Shown: one piece after another, positions 1-11,742 of the stretch
Layout: each line of letters opens with the position of its first letter
Numbering within the stretch: the stretch's first letter is position 1
Assembly: GCA_022575985.1 (NCBI GenBank)
Contig: JAKSXM010000007.1
Coordinates: forward strand, 10,294,501 to 10,358,500
Reading direction: 5' to 3'
Source of the DNA: Anagrus nilaparvatae
Taxonomy: Eukaryota > Arthropoda > Insecta > Hymenoptera > Mymaridae
Length of the DNA stretch: 64,000 nt
Notes under the pieces: model-generated
What the model saw: the letters and a program-made list of their open reading frames with translations, nothing else
What the model was told of the DNA's origin: nothing
Database searches by the model: none
Program-made: the position numbers and the translations under genes

Positions 1-104
1 ATTACTATAATCATTTAAAAATCTTATATTTTATTCTTAAATTTAAATAGCAACGACTCCGAGCGCGGTAAGTATTACAAATTAGGAACGTATATTAAAA
101 TTTT

Positions 105-215
105 TAGGGCGCTTCCCAATAACGACTGTCTTTTGCACCGTGCGAATAAGGACTTTTCTATCTTAAAATATGAATAAGGACAGTTCTAAAAGCCAGCGCG
201 AATAAGGACTCTGCT
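105..215. repeat. three-copy short repeat, 28-nt period
   Basis: The core GCGAATAAGGAC occurs at 142-153 and 198-209, with a variant (TGAATAAGGAC) at about 171-181, giving a spacing of about 28 bases. The tract is clearly more GC-rich than its surroundings. It lies just upstream of a Helitron protein fragment and could be part of that element or a small local satellite. No coding potential was seen. Confidence 0.5.
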
Positions 216-510
216 ATTAGGAAAAAATTTCAATCTATATTGTTGGGTGTTTTATTTATGAAAAATCTCAAAAAGTTTCACGAAATAACCAAACGGATAT
301 CGGCTGTCCCAAACATGAAAAACCCAAAAATTCAAAAAATTTGACTTTAAGTCGTTTTTTCGCTATTTCTCTTTAATGACTGCATTAAATAAAAAAAAAA
401 AAAAGGGGTTTTAAAAAAGTGCTTAATAAATACATAGCAATTAGGTTTTTACATTTTAACACAAACCATTTTAAGTTATCAAGTGGCGAAAATGAGTATT
501 ATTGTATTAC

Positions 511-948
511 TTCTCATTATTTAGGAGAAATGAATGTTGTATGTTATTATGTGGTGCTAAACACTTTAAATCTGAGTTGAATCAATTAAACAAATTTTCA
601 AATTGTTGTCACAGTGGAAAGATTTTATTACCTAATACAGAACAATATGCTAAAAGTTTATTAAACATATTTAATAATGATAATGAAGAGAGTTCATTTT
701 ATCGTAATAATTTACGAGAATATAATAATGCTTTTGCATTTGCAAGTTTCGGAGCCAAATTGGATAAGATAAAAGGTAAAGGTCCGACTGTATTAAGAAT
801 TTGTGGACAAGTCTATCATAATGTTTATTCTTTACATTCCAATGAAGTAAGTAAATATGCTCAATTTTATATTATAGATAATGAAAACTACGATGTAATC
901 AAAATAATAGATTTCAACTTTATTTTATTTTCCTTTAACTTTGTATAG
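511..948 (+). mobile_element. Helitron Rep/helicase N-terminal fragment
   Basis: An open frame of about 145 codons matches the conserved N-terminal region of animal Helitron proteins. It has a cysteine-rich N..C..C start, the CCHSGKI..LP motif, FAFASFGAKLDK near 725-775, then the GP-T-VLRICGQVYHNVYSLH block and AQFYIID. In intact Helitrons this block precedes the HUH-endonuclease Rep and helicase domains, which act in rolling-circle transposition. Neither domain follows here. After YIIDNENYD the frame drifts into low-complexity residues and ends in TAG at 946-948. There is no convincing ATG at the start; the frame opens from a non-ATG codon. I infer a decayed internal fragment of a Helitron, not a functional gene. 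The family assignment rests on motif recognition and I regard it as solid. The element borders are unknown. Confidence 0.75.
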
Positions 949-1277
949 AGTTTGTACATAATTTTTATTTTTATGGTTATATATAAAGTAAAAAAGCCTT
1001 TTCTTGTATGAGAAAAACGACATCTATTGGTGATGTTATTAAACCCTCGTTTTGTTTATGTATTACATGCACGCAAAATAAAAAATTATTATAATAAAAT
1101 GATCCTAAGAATACATAAATTTATTATTAACCTTAACGATATTAATAAATAGAGATTAAAAAATATTGGTAAATATAACTAAAAAACGCTAAAAATTTAT
1201 AGTGACTTTTAACCAAACTTAATTTAGTAAAAAAAGTAATATTTATGCATGTGAAATCGAGTTTTTAAAGTTGTAAA
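949..1277. other. AT-rich gap, nothing recognised
   Basis: This is AT-rich sequence between the Helitron fragment and the next small ORF. I see no coding, RNA or clear repeat signal. Confidence 0.5.
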
Positions 1278-1442
1278 ATGTACAAAAACCGCAAAGCTCC
1301 ACTGGATATTTTCAACCCACTACTCACGCCTCTACCTAAATTTCACCCCATCAATGTAGCTCTCGAATTAAACATGTCGCATGCTAATATTCAAGCGTCA
1401 GCTAGAAATTTCATTCAACCCAATTTAACAGTGTACTTTTAA
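1278..1442 (+). CDS. candidate 54-residue ORF, unknown
   Basis: An ATG-initiated frame of 54 codons ends in TAA at 1440-1442. Its base composition is far less AT-rich than the flanks, which is why I list it. The protein begins MYKNRKAPLDIFNPLL, continues with several prolines and LELNMSHANIQ, and ends in NLTVYF. I see no signal peptide, membrane segment or known motif. It could be a small gene, one exon of a larger one, or a relic of transposon coding sequence (a Helitron fragment lies 330 bases upstream on the same strand). I do not recognise it and assign no function. Confidence 0.3.
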   Translation: MYKNRKAPLDIFNPLLTPLPKFHPINVALELNMSHANIQASARNFIQPNLTVYF

Positions 1443-2718
1443 ATTTATAAAGATATAAATTTTCTAAAAATCTGATAAAGCACCTAACGGATCATTAAAA
1501 CAATATTTCTTTTCTCTTATAACCGTTTTGGGATGAAATTTCCAATACATTAAAATATCTTTTACATAAGATTTCAAATAAATTTGTTTGTTTGTTTGTT
1601 TTTATATCCATGTAATATAAAATTACAAAGTAAAAGTTATATTTACAAAAATTTAAATGGCTTTTAATTTAAAACAAACAGGAAATAAAAACCATATATT
1701 TTTATTTTTCAAATAAAAAAAAAAATTTCTCATTATGTTTGCTTAATTTAATTCGTAATATTTCTCTTCTTACATTAAATAAATTATAAAAATTTTGAAT
1801 GACAGCTGTAGGAAAAAAAAATTGTTATCTAATTTAGTTTAAATGCCATATATTTTTTTATAATCAAGGTAAATTTAAAAAATGAAAAATTATTTTGCAT
1901 CAAATGTTCTAATTAAAAAAAATTTTATATGCAAGTAGGTAAATATTTCAATTTTATTTAAAATAAGAGCACTGTAACCTGACTGTAACACACCAATTGC
2001 GGCATACTTTTGATTCTTAGAAATTTGTAAATTTTAAAGCAAACGTAATCTCTTTCATAAATGTAATATATTTATTACAAAATAATTAAGTATTTTGAAA
2101 AATTTTTTCTTATTAATTAATTAATGTAAATAAAGTACGTGATTTATTTTAATATATATGAGTAAAAATTTGAATTTTTTTAAACAATTTTTTAAGGTCT
2201 TAATTTATGTTTCTGGCTTTTTTGGTATCTGAGGTTTGCAGTCTTAACGTTAATGATTGCTGTTTTTTGCAAGTTTCTGGAAAATCGAGTTTACTAATGC
2301 GAAATTTTTGCGCTTTTTTAATGCACATGATAAATAAAAAACAAATCGTATGCACCAGATACATAATTACAAAATAAATTAAAATATTGTTACTGATTAA
2401 GAGTTGTACAAATCCAAAAAAATAAGATTCCCAACATTTTAGCTCATTAGACTCCTTCTTGACAAATAACTAGCTCAAATCATCAACGAGTTACAAGCAT
2501 TTGTAGTGTAAGTCAAATTTTACAAAAGTCTATATATAATTATTTTAACATTGGAGTGCTCTAATGAGTTGGGAGTTCTTTTTGGTGAATGTCACCATGG
2601 ACATGCATGCATTGGACTTGTGATCAATATAAAATAAAATAGCATTCAAATTTGATCAGAGCAATCAGATATAATACTTAAGTACTAAAAGAATATAAAT
2701 ATAATATTTTTTTTATTA
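1443..2718. other. AT-rich noncoding DNA
   Basis: A short TTTG tetranucleotide run lies near 1583-1603. Otherwise there are only poly-A and poly-T tracts and no supportable gene. Confidence 0.5.
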
Positions 2719-2850
2719 GTGGTCCGAAAGAACGTACTTTCCGGCTGCTCTCGTCCAGCAAAGGCGTATTTTCTCACTACTGATCCAGAAAAATCGTAAG
2801 CAACCTTTGGTAATAAAAAAATACCCCAAACCTGTTTCGCCTTGGAAGAC
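2719..2850 (+). repeat. copy of interspersed repeat R1
   Basis: A GC-richer tract reading GGTCCGAAAGAACGTA, then CTTTCCGGCTGCT, then TTCTCACTACTGATC matches the tract at 52938-53040 in the same orientation. It also matches, inverted, 22030-22130 and 54990-55110. The shared plan is a CGTA-type start, a GC-rich centre and a TTCTC(A/G)C-ACTGA end. I take this as a multicopy noncoding transposon piece. Confidence 0.55.
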
Positions 2851-3334
2851 TATTTGTTTGTGATTTGAGCCATTCTTTAATTTTTCAAAACATGAATTCT
2901 TAACATACTTTCATATTACCCTTATACGACAAAAAAAGTATAAAATCAAATTTTTACTCATATATACAAACATTATAAAATACGTCAATTTTTTGAAATT
3001 TTAAAGAAAACATCATATAAAAATAATTTGATGTTATGCGTTAATAAAAAAATATTAATTTTTTGATTCATGTAAATAAGTCTTGTAAAAAAAAAATAAA
3101 ACCAATACATAATATTATGTGAAATTTAAAATGACATTATGCAAAAATAAAATTGTATTAATTAACTGTTGAAAAAACATAATTATGTCAAATGTGCATA
3201 AAATAAAAATTGACGCAAACTCAAAGATTATATTATTTAATAATTTACTTTCACACATAGTGCAGGCATGAATACCTATTTATTAGTCAATTTTTTCTTT
3301 ACTGATAGGTTCATAAAAATCTTAAAAGAGTATT
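2851..3334. other. AT-rich noncoding DNA
   Basis: Nothing recognised beyond poly-A and poly-T tracts. Confidence 0.4.
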
Positions 3335-3625
3335 TATGTTTTTGGGTCTCTGATTATTCATTCAGTTTTTACCGAAAATGGATCAGTTGCCCACAATAGG
3401 AATTTTGAGATTATGATTTGAGAGTTTTGCAAGATTTATATCTTATCAGTCATATTTTTGGATCCTTGAACACGAATATGAAGTCTGTTTTTACCTAAAG
3501 GGGCTCAGTTGCCCATAATAAACAATTTAGGTTATTTTTTGTGGTTTCTTGGATATTTTCTTTTGTGTGCAAATAGAACATTTTAGGTAAAAACAGATTT
3601 CATGTATAGGGACCCAAAAAACACG
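3335..3625. repeat. three related segments, one inverted
   Basis: The segment at about 3335-3406 (TTTTTGGGTCTCTGATTATTC...TCAGTTGCCCACAATA) and that at about 3450-3528 (TTTTTGGATCCTTGA...TCAGTTGCCCATAATA) are direct copies sharing GTTTTTACC and CAGTTGCCCA. A third copy at about 3570-3625 is inverted (GGTAAAAACAGA...GGGACCCAAAAAA). The GGGTC-CTGA core resembles the TTTTTTGGGTCGCTGA piece in other repeats at 20750, 53160 and 37740. I read this as a decayed foldback element. Confidence 0.5.
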
Positions 3626-4250
3626 AGTTTGCAAATTTTTGAGCAAAAAAAGTGACTTCGAAATTCGAGTAAAGCCCTGCACTAACATGAAAATTAAAAA
3701 AAAAAGTATTATCTATGCATCAATTCTTTTTCGAATGACATTAAATTTTTACGTAATTTATAATATACAAAATCGATGTAATTTATTTCGATATAAAAAT
3801 TTTTATTCATGCATTTAAGAGAGCAAAAAAAAGATATCTTTTTCATTCATAAATGAAACTTTATATATAAAAAATATAATCATGAATATATAGTAAGATG
3901 ATCAAGGCAATAAAAAATGCTGACTTTTATTTAAAACCACCGTTAAAATTTAGTACTGTAACTATAATAATAATTTAAATCTTTTAACAATTTTTAATTT
4001 ATGTACTTTTACAACACATTAAAAATAATAAAATCACTTGTTTTTTTTTCCTCTATATCGTCTCTTGGATGTTTAAACTAAAGTAGATAATAAATTTTAA
4101 TTTAATATAAATGTGAAAATGCATAAATGTCATTTAATTATTTTATATATTTTTTTTTAGGTTTGTGTGAGGGAAGGCAGGGCGTTTTGGTACGATTTTT
4201 AGATTTTTTTAAGTGATTAAAAGTTTTTAACGAAATTTTTTTTGGAGGAT
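3626..4250. other. AT-rich noncoding DNA
   Basis: No gene or clear repeat seen. A pyrimidine tract ending in AG near 4160 resembles a splice acceptor, but no exon follows that I can support. Confidence 0.4.
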
Positions 4251-4454
4251 TCATAGACCATGGAGTCTTCTTGTGAGTACTTTGAACTTATCTGACTGAG
4301 TAAGTGTTTTGTGGCGTAGTGTGTGAATGCAGTGTTTTTGAATTATTACACTATAACCTATATGCTCCCGAGTGCAAGAATCCTCCCCAAACCCTACCAG
4401 TATCTGTATTGTAGATAAGTGGTTGAAAAGTTGGTCCCTGCAGTAAAAATTCAT
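4251..4454 (-). CDS. unexplained 67-residue ORF, weak
   Basis: An ATG-initiated frame on the minus strand (67 codons) has clearly higher GC than the surrounding DNA. The product starts MNFYCRDQLFNHL and ends with LTRRLHGL. It has no membrane segment, signal or recognisable motif. It ends about 90 bases before the left arm of an inverted-repeat element at 4543-5446, so it may belong to older repeat sequence. I list it only because of its composition; a chance ORF is quite possible. Confidence 0.2.
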   Translation of the reverse strand: MNFYCRDQLFNHLSTIQILVGFGEDSCTREHIGYSVIIQKHCIHTLRHKTLTQSDKFKVLTRRLHGL

Positions 4455-4542
4455 TCGACATTAGTTTAACCTCATGTAACTTTAAAATACCTTAAAAATA
4501 AGTTTGCCATATTAGGCAAAGTTTGGAAAAATGTATGAAAAC

Positions 4543-5446
4543 TCCCTGTGAAAATTTTTTACCATATTAAGGCCATAACTTATGCTGATGACTCATAAAC
4601 AGGTCATCAATTATAGACATTTATTATGGCAATCTAATTGACGCTTAAACATCATTTTGTAAAAATTGTTTCTTGTTTTTATTGTATAAAATCGTCATTT
4701 TCCAATATTTATAGCATCTGTAAAAAACCCACACTTTTTTTCTAAAGTCCATAAAAAATTAAAAATAACCGAGCTTTATGAGTTAAAAAGTTAAAATTTT
4801 AAAATTTTGAAATAATATAAAAATAGTTATTCAAATTTATAATTTTAAATAACAATAGAATTTAAAATTAAATTTGTTTATCTTTCAGTTCAAAATTTAC
4901 GTGCAATATTTTTTAAAAAATAGCTCAAAGATTCCCAGAATACAAAAACAAAGCTTGAAAGTATGTTTTGAAACTTTTTTGTCAGTATTCAAAGCCAAAG
5001 AAGCTCATAAAAAAATGCTATCAATTTTTTTAATAATATGTCAACGAAATATTACACAATATAATTTAATTTTGGCCTATCATTTTTAGTGTTCAAATAA
5101 TTATTACACCTTTAAACCATTGACATGTTCATAAATTAAATCAAATAAAAACAAATGAAAATAAAAATTGTAATAATATACTGAATATTGCAATTAATTT
5201 ATATTGAAAAATTAATGCATTTAGCATGGAGAATTTGCAATATTGCATTATGTGATAGCGAAATTTGAATTTGAAAAAATTCAAATCGTTATAATATATT
5301 TATTACTCTTGAGTAACTATATTTCATGAATTAGTTATTGAAACAAATTGAAAAAAAAAATTGTGGTCACACGTCAACCAAATGGCCATAAACCCAACCA
5401 TCACTGTAAATTATGGCCATATTATGGTAAAAATTTTACACAGGGA
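4543..5446. mobile_element. terminal-inverted-repeat element, ~0.9 kb
   Basis: The left end TCCCTGTGAAAATTTTTTACC, with AAGGCCATAACTTA nearby, is matched in reverse complement by the right end (TTATGGCCATATTATGG...ACACAGGGA). The arms are about 45 bases. The interior is AT-rich and holds no transposase, so this is a nonautonomous element. I did not see a clean target-site duplication. Confidence 0.6.
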
Positions 5447-5893
5447 AGTACCAAATTTTATTGAAAAATGTATAACTATATATATTATTTTTTTTGTAAA
5501 TTTATGTGCACTTTGTATACATTGAATTTTTATTCATTTAGATTCTATTTACAATCCTATAAGGTAATTGACTGCTTCAGCAGTGTTGCAATAGTTACTT
5601 ATATGAAGATACTGGATTGGAGACCAATATATTCATCCATGATGTTATTAGGAAAAAAAGTATGAAGACATTGTAGATATAGAAAAAAATTCGGAAGAAA
5701 TTATATTTAGAACAAGATTCGCAAGAAATTATATTTCAAATATCTAATTCATATAAAATCACTAGGTTACATCTACTTGAATAATTCCAAATTTAAAATT
5801 AATTTTCTGTATATATACCAAATTTATTTTTATATTTAGTTAAATAGTGGCTAACATTTAATAGATACATTAATTCAGATACGCATCTTATAT
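5447..5893. other. AT-rich gap sharing sequence with 13.67 kb
   Basis: The stretch near 5500-5575 (TTTGTATACATTG, TTTATTCATTT, CAATCCTATAAGGTAA) resembles 13690-13750. This suggests an old repeat, not a gene. Confidence 0.35.
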
Positions 5894-5929
5894 ATATATA
5901 CTCTTTGAAAGCCGTTTTACTTGCGAGAA
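5894..5929 (+). repeat. TATA-N18-CTTGCGAGAA module, copy A
   Basis: The copy has ATATATAC ending at 5901, exactly 18 bases, then CTTGCGAGAA at 5920-5929. AGATAC motifs lie a short way upstream. See the finding on this dispersed module. Confidence 0.65.
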
Positions 5930-6711
5930 TAATCTCAATCAAAAAATATATCAGGAAATTCCGGATTTTTTTAATAATTATGGAAAGATTTTTCAGGGTC
6001 TTTTAAAACGTACTTACACGCAAAAAATTAAAATGTAAATTTAACTATCACATAGATAGAGAATAAATCAAATATAATTAGGTAGATTTTATGATGAAAT
6101 TTATAAAAGGAAAAATAGGCTTCTTTAATTATTGCAATCAATTTTTCGAAAACTGGTCATATATATACGTCCATACAGAAGCTGGAATATCAATCAATAG
6201 AATAGACTTTTAGAATAAATGCATAGAGATATACAATATCTCTATGAATAAATGTGAGTTTTTTCTGTTAAGATGATTTCTTTTGTCCACTCTGGCGTTC
6301 CACTCGTCTAAAATAAACGTATTTCAGAGGTCTATTCTTAGTTAACAGAAATTGGATAATTGTTTAACTATATTGTATAAAAAATTATATTTGACCTATT
6401 ATTTACAAATTAACTTTTTCAAAAAAGACAATTTTTACCATGAAAATAATAAAACAATATTTATTTAAAATATTTATATACTAATAATAAATTTGTATTC
6501 CAAATGGTCATTGCAACTCTAGATAAAAAAATTTTATTAAGCTTTTTGACAAAATAATAAACTTATGCAAATTATTATAAAAAATTGCGTATTTTTCTTA
6601 TCCTGTCAATAAAAAAATAAATTTATTCACTAGATTCAACAAGAGAGATAATATATATTTTATGAGTAACGTGAATTGCCAAATACATAATTTAAATCAT
6701 AGATGGCGTTT
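5930..6711. other. AT-rich noncoding DNA
   Basis: A small inverted repeat (ATAGAGATAT...ATATCTCTAT) lies around 6222-6245. No gene seen. Confidence 0.4.
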
Positions 6712-6747
6712 TTCTCACAAGAGAATAGTAACTTAGACATTATATAT
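6712..6747 (-). repeat. TATA-N18-CTTGYGAGAA module, copy H
   Basis: On the minus strand a TATATATAA box, 18 bases, then CTTGTGAGAA (one change from CTTGCGAGAA). It is followed by ACGCCATCTA, also found just downstream of copy E at 30.6 kb. Confidence 0.55.
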
Positions 6748-7878
6748 ACTGAGATTTTAAATAAAATTTTTAAATTGGTTTTTCATACTTTCATATTAAT
6801 ATATTTTTAATATGCTTATAATCTTAATGAGCTTCAGGATTTTTAGTGATTTTAAATCTTTATGTTTTTGTTTCAATTATGTTTCATATACGGAAATATG
6901 CAAATACTTGATAGAGCGTTATTAATTATATTTGTACAGATAAATTTAAAAATTATCTTTTTTAATTTTTTCACAATTTTTTAGCATTTCAAGCCAAATG
7001 ATTTTCTTATACCTATGGGTTACTGATTTTTTGCTAGATTTATTTGATATCATTGAATGACACTTTATGTTATACAAAACTATTTGCAAAAATTTTAAAT
7101 AAATTAAATAAAACTTATTAAGTTTTATAAGTTATAAATGTAAAATAAACAAAATTAATTTAGTATTTACACCTACAATAAAATTTATTTTTGATTTGAA
7201 TCAAATTATTATACTTTTAATGCATTTTATTTTAAATATTATTAGATAACAATTTTGAGTAAATTTTTGCATTTAACACCGATGCAAACTTTGATCATTT
7301 AAATTTAAAAGCTTGATTTCCAAAAAACTATAAAATACTCAAGCAAATTTAACCATAAAATTAACAAACTAAAAAAAATCATTAAAATTTCCGTATTTTA
7401 TATGTCAAAAAAAACCATAAAAATTGCAACACCCATAACTTAAAAACAACTTGTCAGCTAATCATCACCAAAAAATATATAATTTTTAAAATGACACCCT
7501 ATTAAATTTATCTCGACATTACCACTCTCCCAACCCTATATTCACCACATAAATTCTCATTTTTTGTATTAAAAATTTTAATTAAAGTATTAAAAAAAAT
7601 TGTCATTTTTATTTTTTTGGTAATAAACTAACCAAACTGGTTACCATCTTTTGCGATGTATATCGCAAGTATAAATATTTTAAACAGGTTTAAATATATT
7701 CGACATATATATAAAAAAAAAAATTTATTATAAATCTTTATAATAATAACGAAGGCGATGAAAAAATATAGCCCATTAAAAAAAAAGAAAAAGGGTGTAG
7801 TTATTTGTAAATTTTTTAGCACATCATTATATGTAAAACCTTTTTATATTATGTGAATAAATAAATATAAAAACTTAC
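6748..7878. other. AT-rich DNA, probable intron of the minus-strand gene
   Basis: This follows the splice donor of the exon at 7879-8175 on the minus strand. I found no convincing next exon in it. Confidence 0.35.
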
Positions 7879-8175
7879 TTTCATTATCGATTCGATCTTG
7901 TAATGGATTATTAGTAGTATGAAATAATTTTTTTGATGATATTTTGTTTGGATTAATATCTTCGATATCTTTGATATTACTTGTTGTACCAATCCATAAT
8001 ATATAAATTAGAGCAATTAATAAAATTAGAGACGAACTAACTGCTATTTCAGCTAGACGATTTGGTATGCAATTACTCATTATTGCAGTTTTTTTCTTTT
8101 ATTGATATTTATAAATATACTATAAACTACTTTTTTTTTAAAGGTGATTTTCTTGTTTTAGTTTATGTGTCTCCT
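7879..8175 (-). CDS. first coding exon of a signal-anchor membrane protein
   Basis: The coding part runs from ATG at 8080-8078 to 7879, where a consensus donor (A|GTAAGT) follows; the 67 codons plus one base leave phase 1. Upstream, a pyrimidine run ending in TTTTTTTTTACAG at 8176 is a good acceptor, so bases 8175-8081 would be 5' UTR of the same exon. The peptide starts MSNCIPNRLAEIAVSSS. It then has one hydrophobic segment, about residues 13-31 (LILLIALIYILWI), and a hydrophilic stem rich in N, K, D and S. A short cytoplasmic tail, a signal anchor and a stem is the layout of type II membrane proteins such as Golgi glycosyl- or sulfotransferases. That is analogy only: no catalytic domain is present in the window and I could not find the next exon downstream on the minus strand (below 7.88 kb). 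The gene is therefore partial and unidentified. Confidence 0.5.
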
Positions 8176-8988
8176 CTGTAAAAAAAAAGTATGTGATGTT
8201 ACATTTACCTCAAAATAAATGAGAAATCTAGCTTGTTAGTTTGTAGAGTTAAGTGCATAGTTATGAAATTCATGGAAGAATTTGATGTTTTTTTATTTTA
8301 AATTGTGGTTATAAAATCTTAAATGTGATTGCTTTTGCAGTATAAAGAAGATTATTTTGTAAATTATTTTAAGTGGTACGAAAATTTACATTGCAAAAAT
8401 TTGAGTTTATAGAAATTCTTAATATGGTCAAATTTTTTAAAATTATAACAGTAAAAAAATGCAATCAAAATTATTTTCAAAGTTTTTTTAAGCTTGGAAG
8501 ATAGTATCTGTTTTTTCTGAATTTATGGGTAGATAACAAATTTTATTCACTAAAAAAATAAAACTGAAAATTTCAGTTTATAAAATTTCAAAGGGTTACA
8601 AACTTACTAGAAAAGTATTAAAAGTTAAAATTTTCAATGAATTTTTTATTATTTGCTGAATGGATGATTTTAAAATGTGAAAATTAAGCTGTAATTCATT
8701 ATAGGCGGCTGAAAATCTTTGTTAGTAAATATCTTACTTGATACCCAAACTTAAAAAAATCATTAAAAATTTTAAATTCAAAATCAGATTACTCTGCTTG
8801 AATTTTCAATCAAAATTAAAAAAAAAAAATGTTTAATTATAATATTAATGTAAAATTTTAGCAGAGCAACCTGACAATTTAAAACCCAAACTAACATGAA
8901 TTTTAAAAAAATTTAACCAAATGTCAATTCCAATACAGCTTAAAAAACTCAAAACATGCATAAAAAAACATATATAAAGGTTAATTAC
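8176..8988. other. AT-rich DNA, no gene seen
   Basis: Possibly an intron between the exon at 7879-8175 and an upstream exon on the minus strand. No internal feature recognised. Confidence 0.4.
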
Positions 8989-9064
8989 CTTCGTCGATAA
9001 AATCCTCAAAAAGGATAAATTTTTGCATTGGCCAAGTCTCGTTGAATGAACCTTTGTAGATCAT
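8989..9064 (-). CDS. candidate short exon or upstream ORF
   Basis: On the minus strand ATG at 9064-9062 opens 25 codons (starting MIYKGSFNETWPMQKF) and runs to a donor-like G|GTAATTA at 8989/8988. The composition is richer in GC than the flanks. Joined to the acceptor at 8176 the frame would close after 12 further codons, so the likeliest role is a 5' UTR exon carrying an upstream ORF for the membrane-protein gene at 7879-8175. An independent exon is possible. I do not recognise the peptide. Confidence 0.25.
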
Positions 9065-10199
9065 CGTTGCATAAAAAAATGCATAAGTAAAAAAAAGTAA
9101 AAAATACTGTTGTTTAAATATTAAACAGTTAAATATTCGGATTTATTTGGCCCTTTCGGCAACCCAATTATATAATTTATTCTTTCTTGTTCCTCTTTAT
9201 TATTCAAAATAAGCAAAGAAAAAATATTTTTTTAAGTCTTATTTTCATGTAATATGCAATACGCATATATGTAAAAAAAACATGTCAAGAATTAAAAAAA
9301 AAAATAAGTGCATTATGCCATTTTTTTTAATAAACTAGTACACGTGAATTTCAATGAACTGAATTATACTCCCATTGTTTATAATAAGTTTTTTTTTACA
9401 TCACATAAATACACACAAAAAATATATATAAACAACACTGATACACTTTAAATTTACATGTACACTGATATTTTGCGTAAAAATTTATTATTTAAAAAAG
9501 AAAATTCTAATTTATTGATTTTTATTTATGAAAAGAAAGAAAACTGTTATTTTTCTTGATGAACACTTGTGCTTATAATAACGTTTTATGGATACAATAA
9601 TGTTCTTTTGTTTTCAACTTGTATTTTTTTTTTTTTTAATCAGCTTTTTTTTTCTTGTCTTGTGTTTTTGTAATTCAGCTATGTGTATGCATCTGTAATC
9701 AAAATAATAGAATCTTTTATAAATAAAATGGTTTTAGTTTTTGATTATTTAGAAAATATTATAAACAATAAGGTTAGAAATAAATTAGGGCATGTGTGGG
9801 TGGTTTTGGATGTAGATTTTATTGTTGTGTTGATGTAATAAAATATTTTTCACGCATTGTTTGGATGAAAATTTGTTTCCTGTATTTTTTGATACGTTTT
9901 TTTTTATTGATTAGGTTGATAAATCAGAAAAGAAAAAAAAATGGATTCGAAGCATTATTTAAAAAATAATTTACAAAACTCTTTGCTAATTCAGTCTTTT
10001 AGTTTGGGTCTCAGGAACCAATTTTAACCAAGATTATTTATTGCATATCATCACTTAATTTTAAACAGTAAAAAAATTAAATTTTAACAACAAAATATTT
10101 TGTGTGCACGCTATTGTAATTGAACTACAGTTACAGTATAACTCAAAATTTATAATGTCAAATGTAACTCCTTTTAAAGTACAAAATAAATAAATTTTC
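9065..10199. other. AT-rich noncoding DNA
   Basis: Only long poly-A and poly-T tracts. No feature supported. Confidence 0.4.
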
Positions 10200-10445
10200 A
10201 GCAAAAAAATAGTAAATTTGCAAAATAAACAAAAATTATCAATGTTTTTTTTTGTGACTACAACTATTTTCTGTAAATTTACTACATTTTTTCGCGAAAT
10301 TTCGAAAAAAATGTGTAAATTTACAATTTTTTATGAGAACTCACAAAAAAAATCAAGAATTTTTTGCAAAATTAGTAAATATACGATTTTTTTCAAAAAT
10401 TTACTAATTTTGTGCCAATTACCTATTTTTGTCATATATTTACAT
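10200..10445. repeat. CGA-rich AT foldback repeat (R2), degenerate copy
   Basis: The tract is built of AAATTTACRAWWWTTT-type words in both orientations (AAATTTACTAC, TTCGCGAAATTTCG, AGTAAATATACGATTTTT). It has the same texture as the better-preserved elements at 47611-48034 and 52371-52721, but lacks their ACTGTAAAAAGTAAC ends. ORFs on both strands here are consequences of the repeat. Confidence 0.45.
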
Positions 10446-11742
10446 AAGTTACTCGAACCAAAGTAAGTTAAAATACCAGAAACTAAAATCTCAATCATAT
10501 TCCTCATAAAATAAGTTAGAAATTTTAATAAAATTAAACAAAAAACCCCCATATACACCCATTTTTCAATTGCACATTATCAATTAAAATAAAATTTTAC
10601 GTATTTCTTTCATTTAAGCATTTATAAATGATGACTTTGTAAGATTGTGGTTAAAAAAAAAACGAAGAAAATTAAAAAAAATGTAGTAGCAATAATTCGA
10701 TACCGGATTGAAATCTGAGATAAAATATTTAATATAATTATATGGTATTATTATTTTCTGTTAGTGTAAAAAATTTTTTTATAAATATTATTATTATTAC
10801 AACTGATTATTTTTTATTTTTTTAAGTACATTTTATATTATACATTTTATCGATTAATATAATACAAATTAAATGTTGTTGTACATGTGTAAAATGTATT
10901 GCAATTCAAAAACAAAAATAAAATGTTAATATATTTAACAGCTTTTATTTTATTGCTGTACGAATCGATTTTTATTTTGACGAGGATTTTTAAATTTTAT
11001 TAAACAGAGATTGGGCTTATAACTGTTTTTTTTAATTTTATTGTTATTGAAGAAAAAAAATTTTTTATAATTATTAGTTTTTGATACAAAACTTTTCTGA
11101 GAATTATATTTTTAAGTAAATAGGTGAAAACAAACTATATAAAAATTTTTATTTTGGAAACTGTTATTTTTACACTTAGAATAAATACATAAATTTATAA
11201 GGTTTTAACAAAATTGTATTAAATCATTGTTTTTAGAAATTTTTGACATGTGATTGCTTTCGCCTAAAAGCTCATTTTTCTGCTTCATGACCTTCATGGC
11301 TTTCTTCGAAATGATTATAATTATATAATATAGTTATAGTATCAGAAATAATTTTAATAAATAGCATCATTGAAGCAGAGTACCGACTTATTAAAAGCGC
11401 AAAATTATTGATAACTCACATTGGCTGACGGAAAATTAATGCGATTATCCAAATTGTTAATAGTAAGAATCAAGTTTAGGGCATTGAAAATTTTTAGAGA
11501 CAAGAAACAAAATTAGAAAAATATGGAATACATGCAGCAGATTAAAAACATTGAAAAAAGGGAAAGAAAAAGGAGGGGAAAGCTAAATTATTGTTAAAAA
11601 ATTTTTCGCAAGTATCATTGTATTGGCCGGTTCAAATTTTTTTTCGAAGACATTGATATTTTGACTCTAAACATCAACTATATAGTATGTACCATTCAAA
11701 GAAACTATTTCACTACGATTTTTTTTTGATAATCTTTCAGCA
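10446..11742. other. AT-rich noncoding DNA
   Basis: No gene recognised. The stretch at 11380-11700 is slightly richer in GC and abuts the truncated Penelope-like element, but shows no readable protein motif. Confidence 0.4.
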
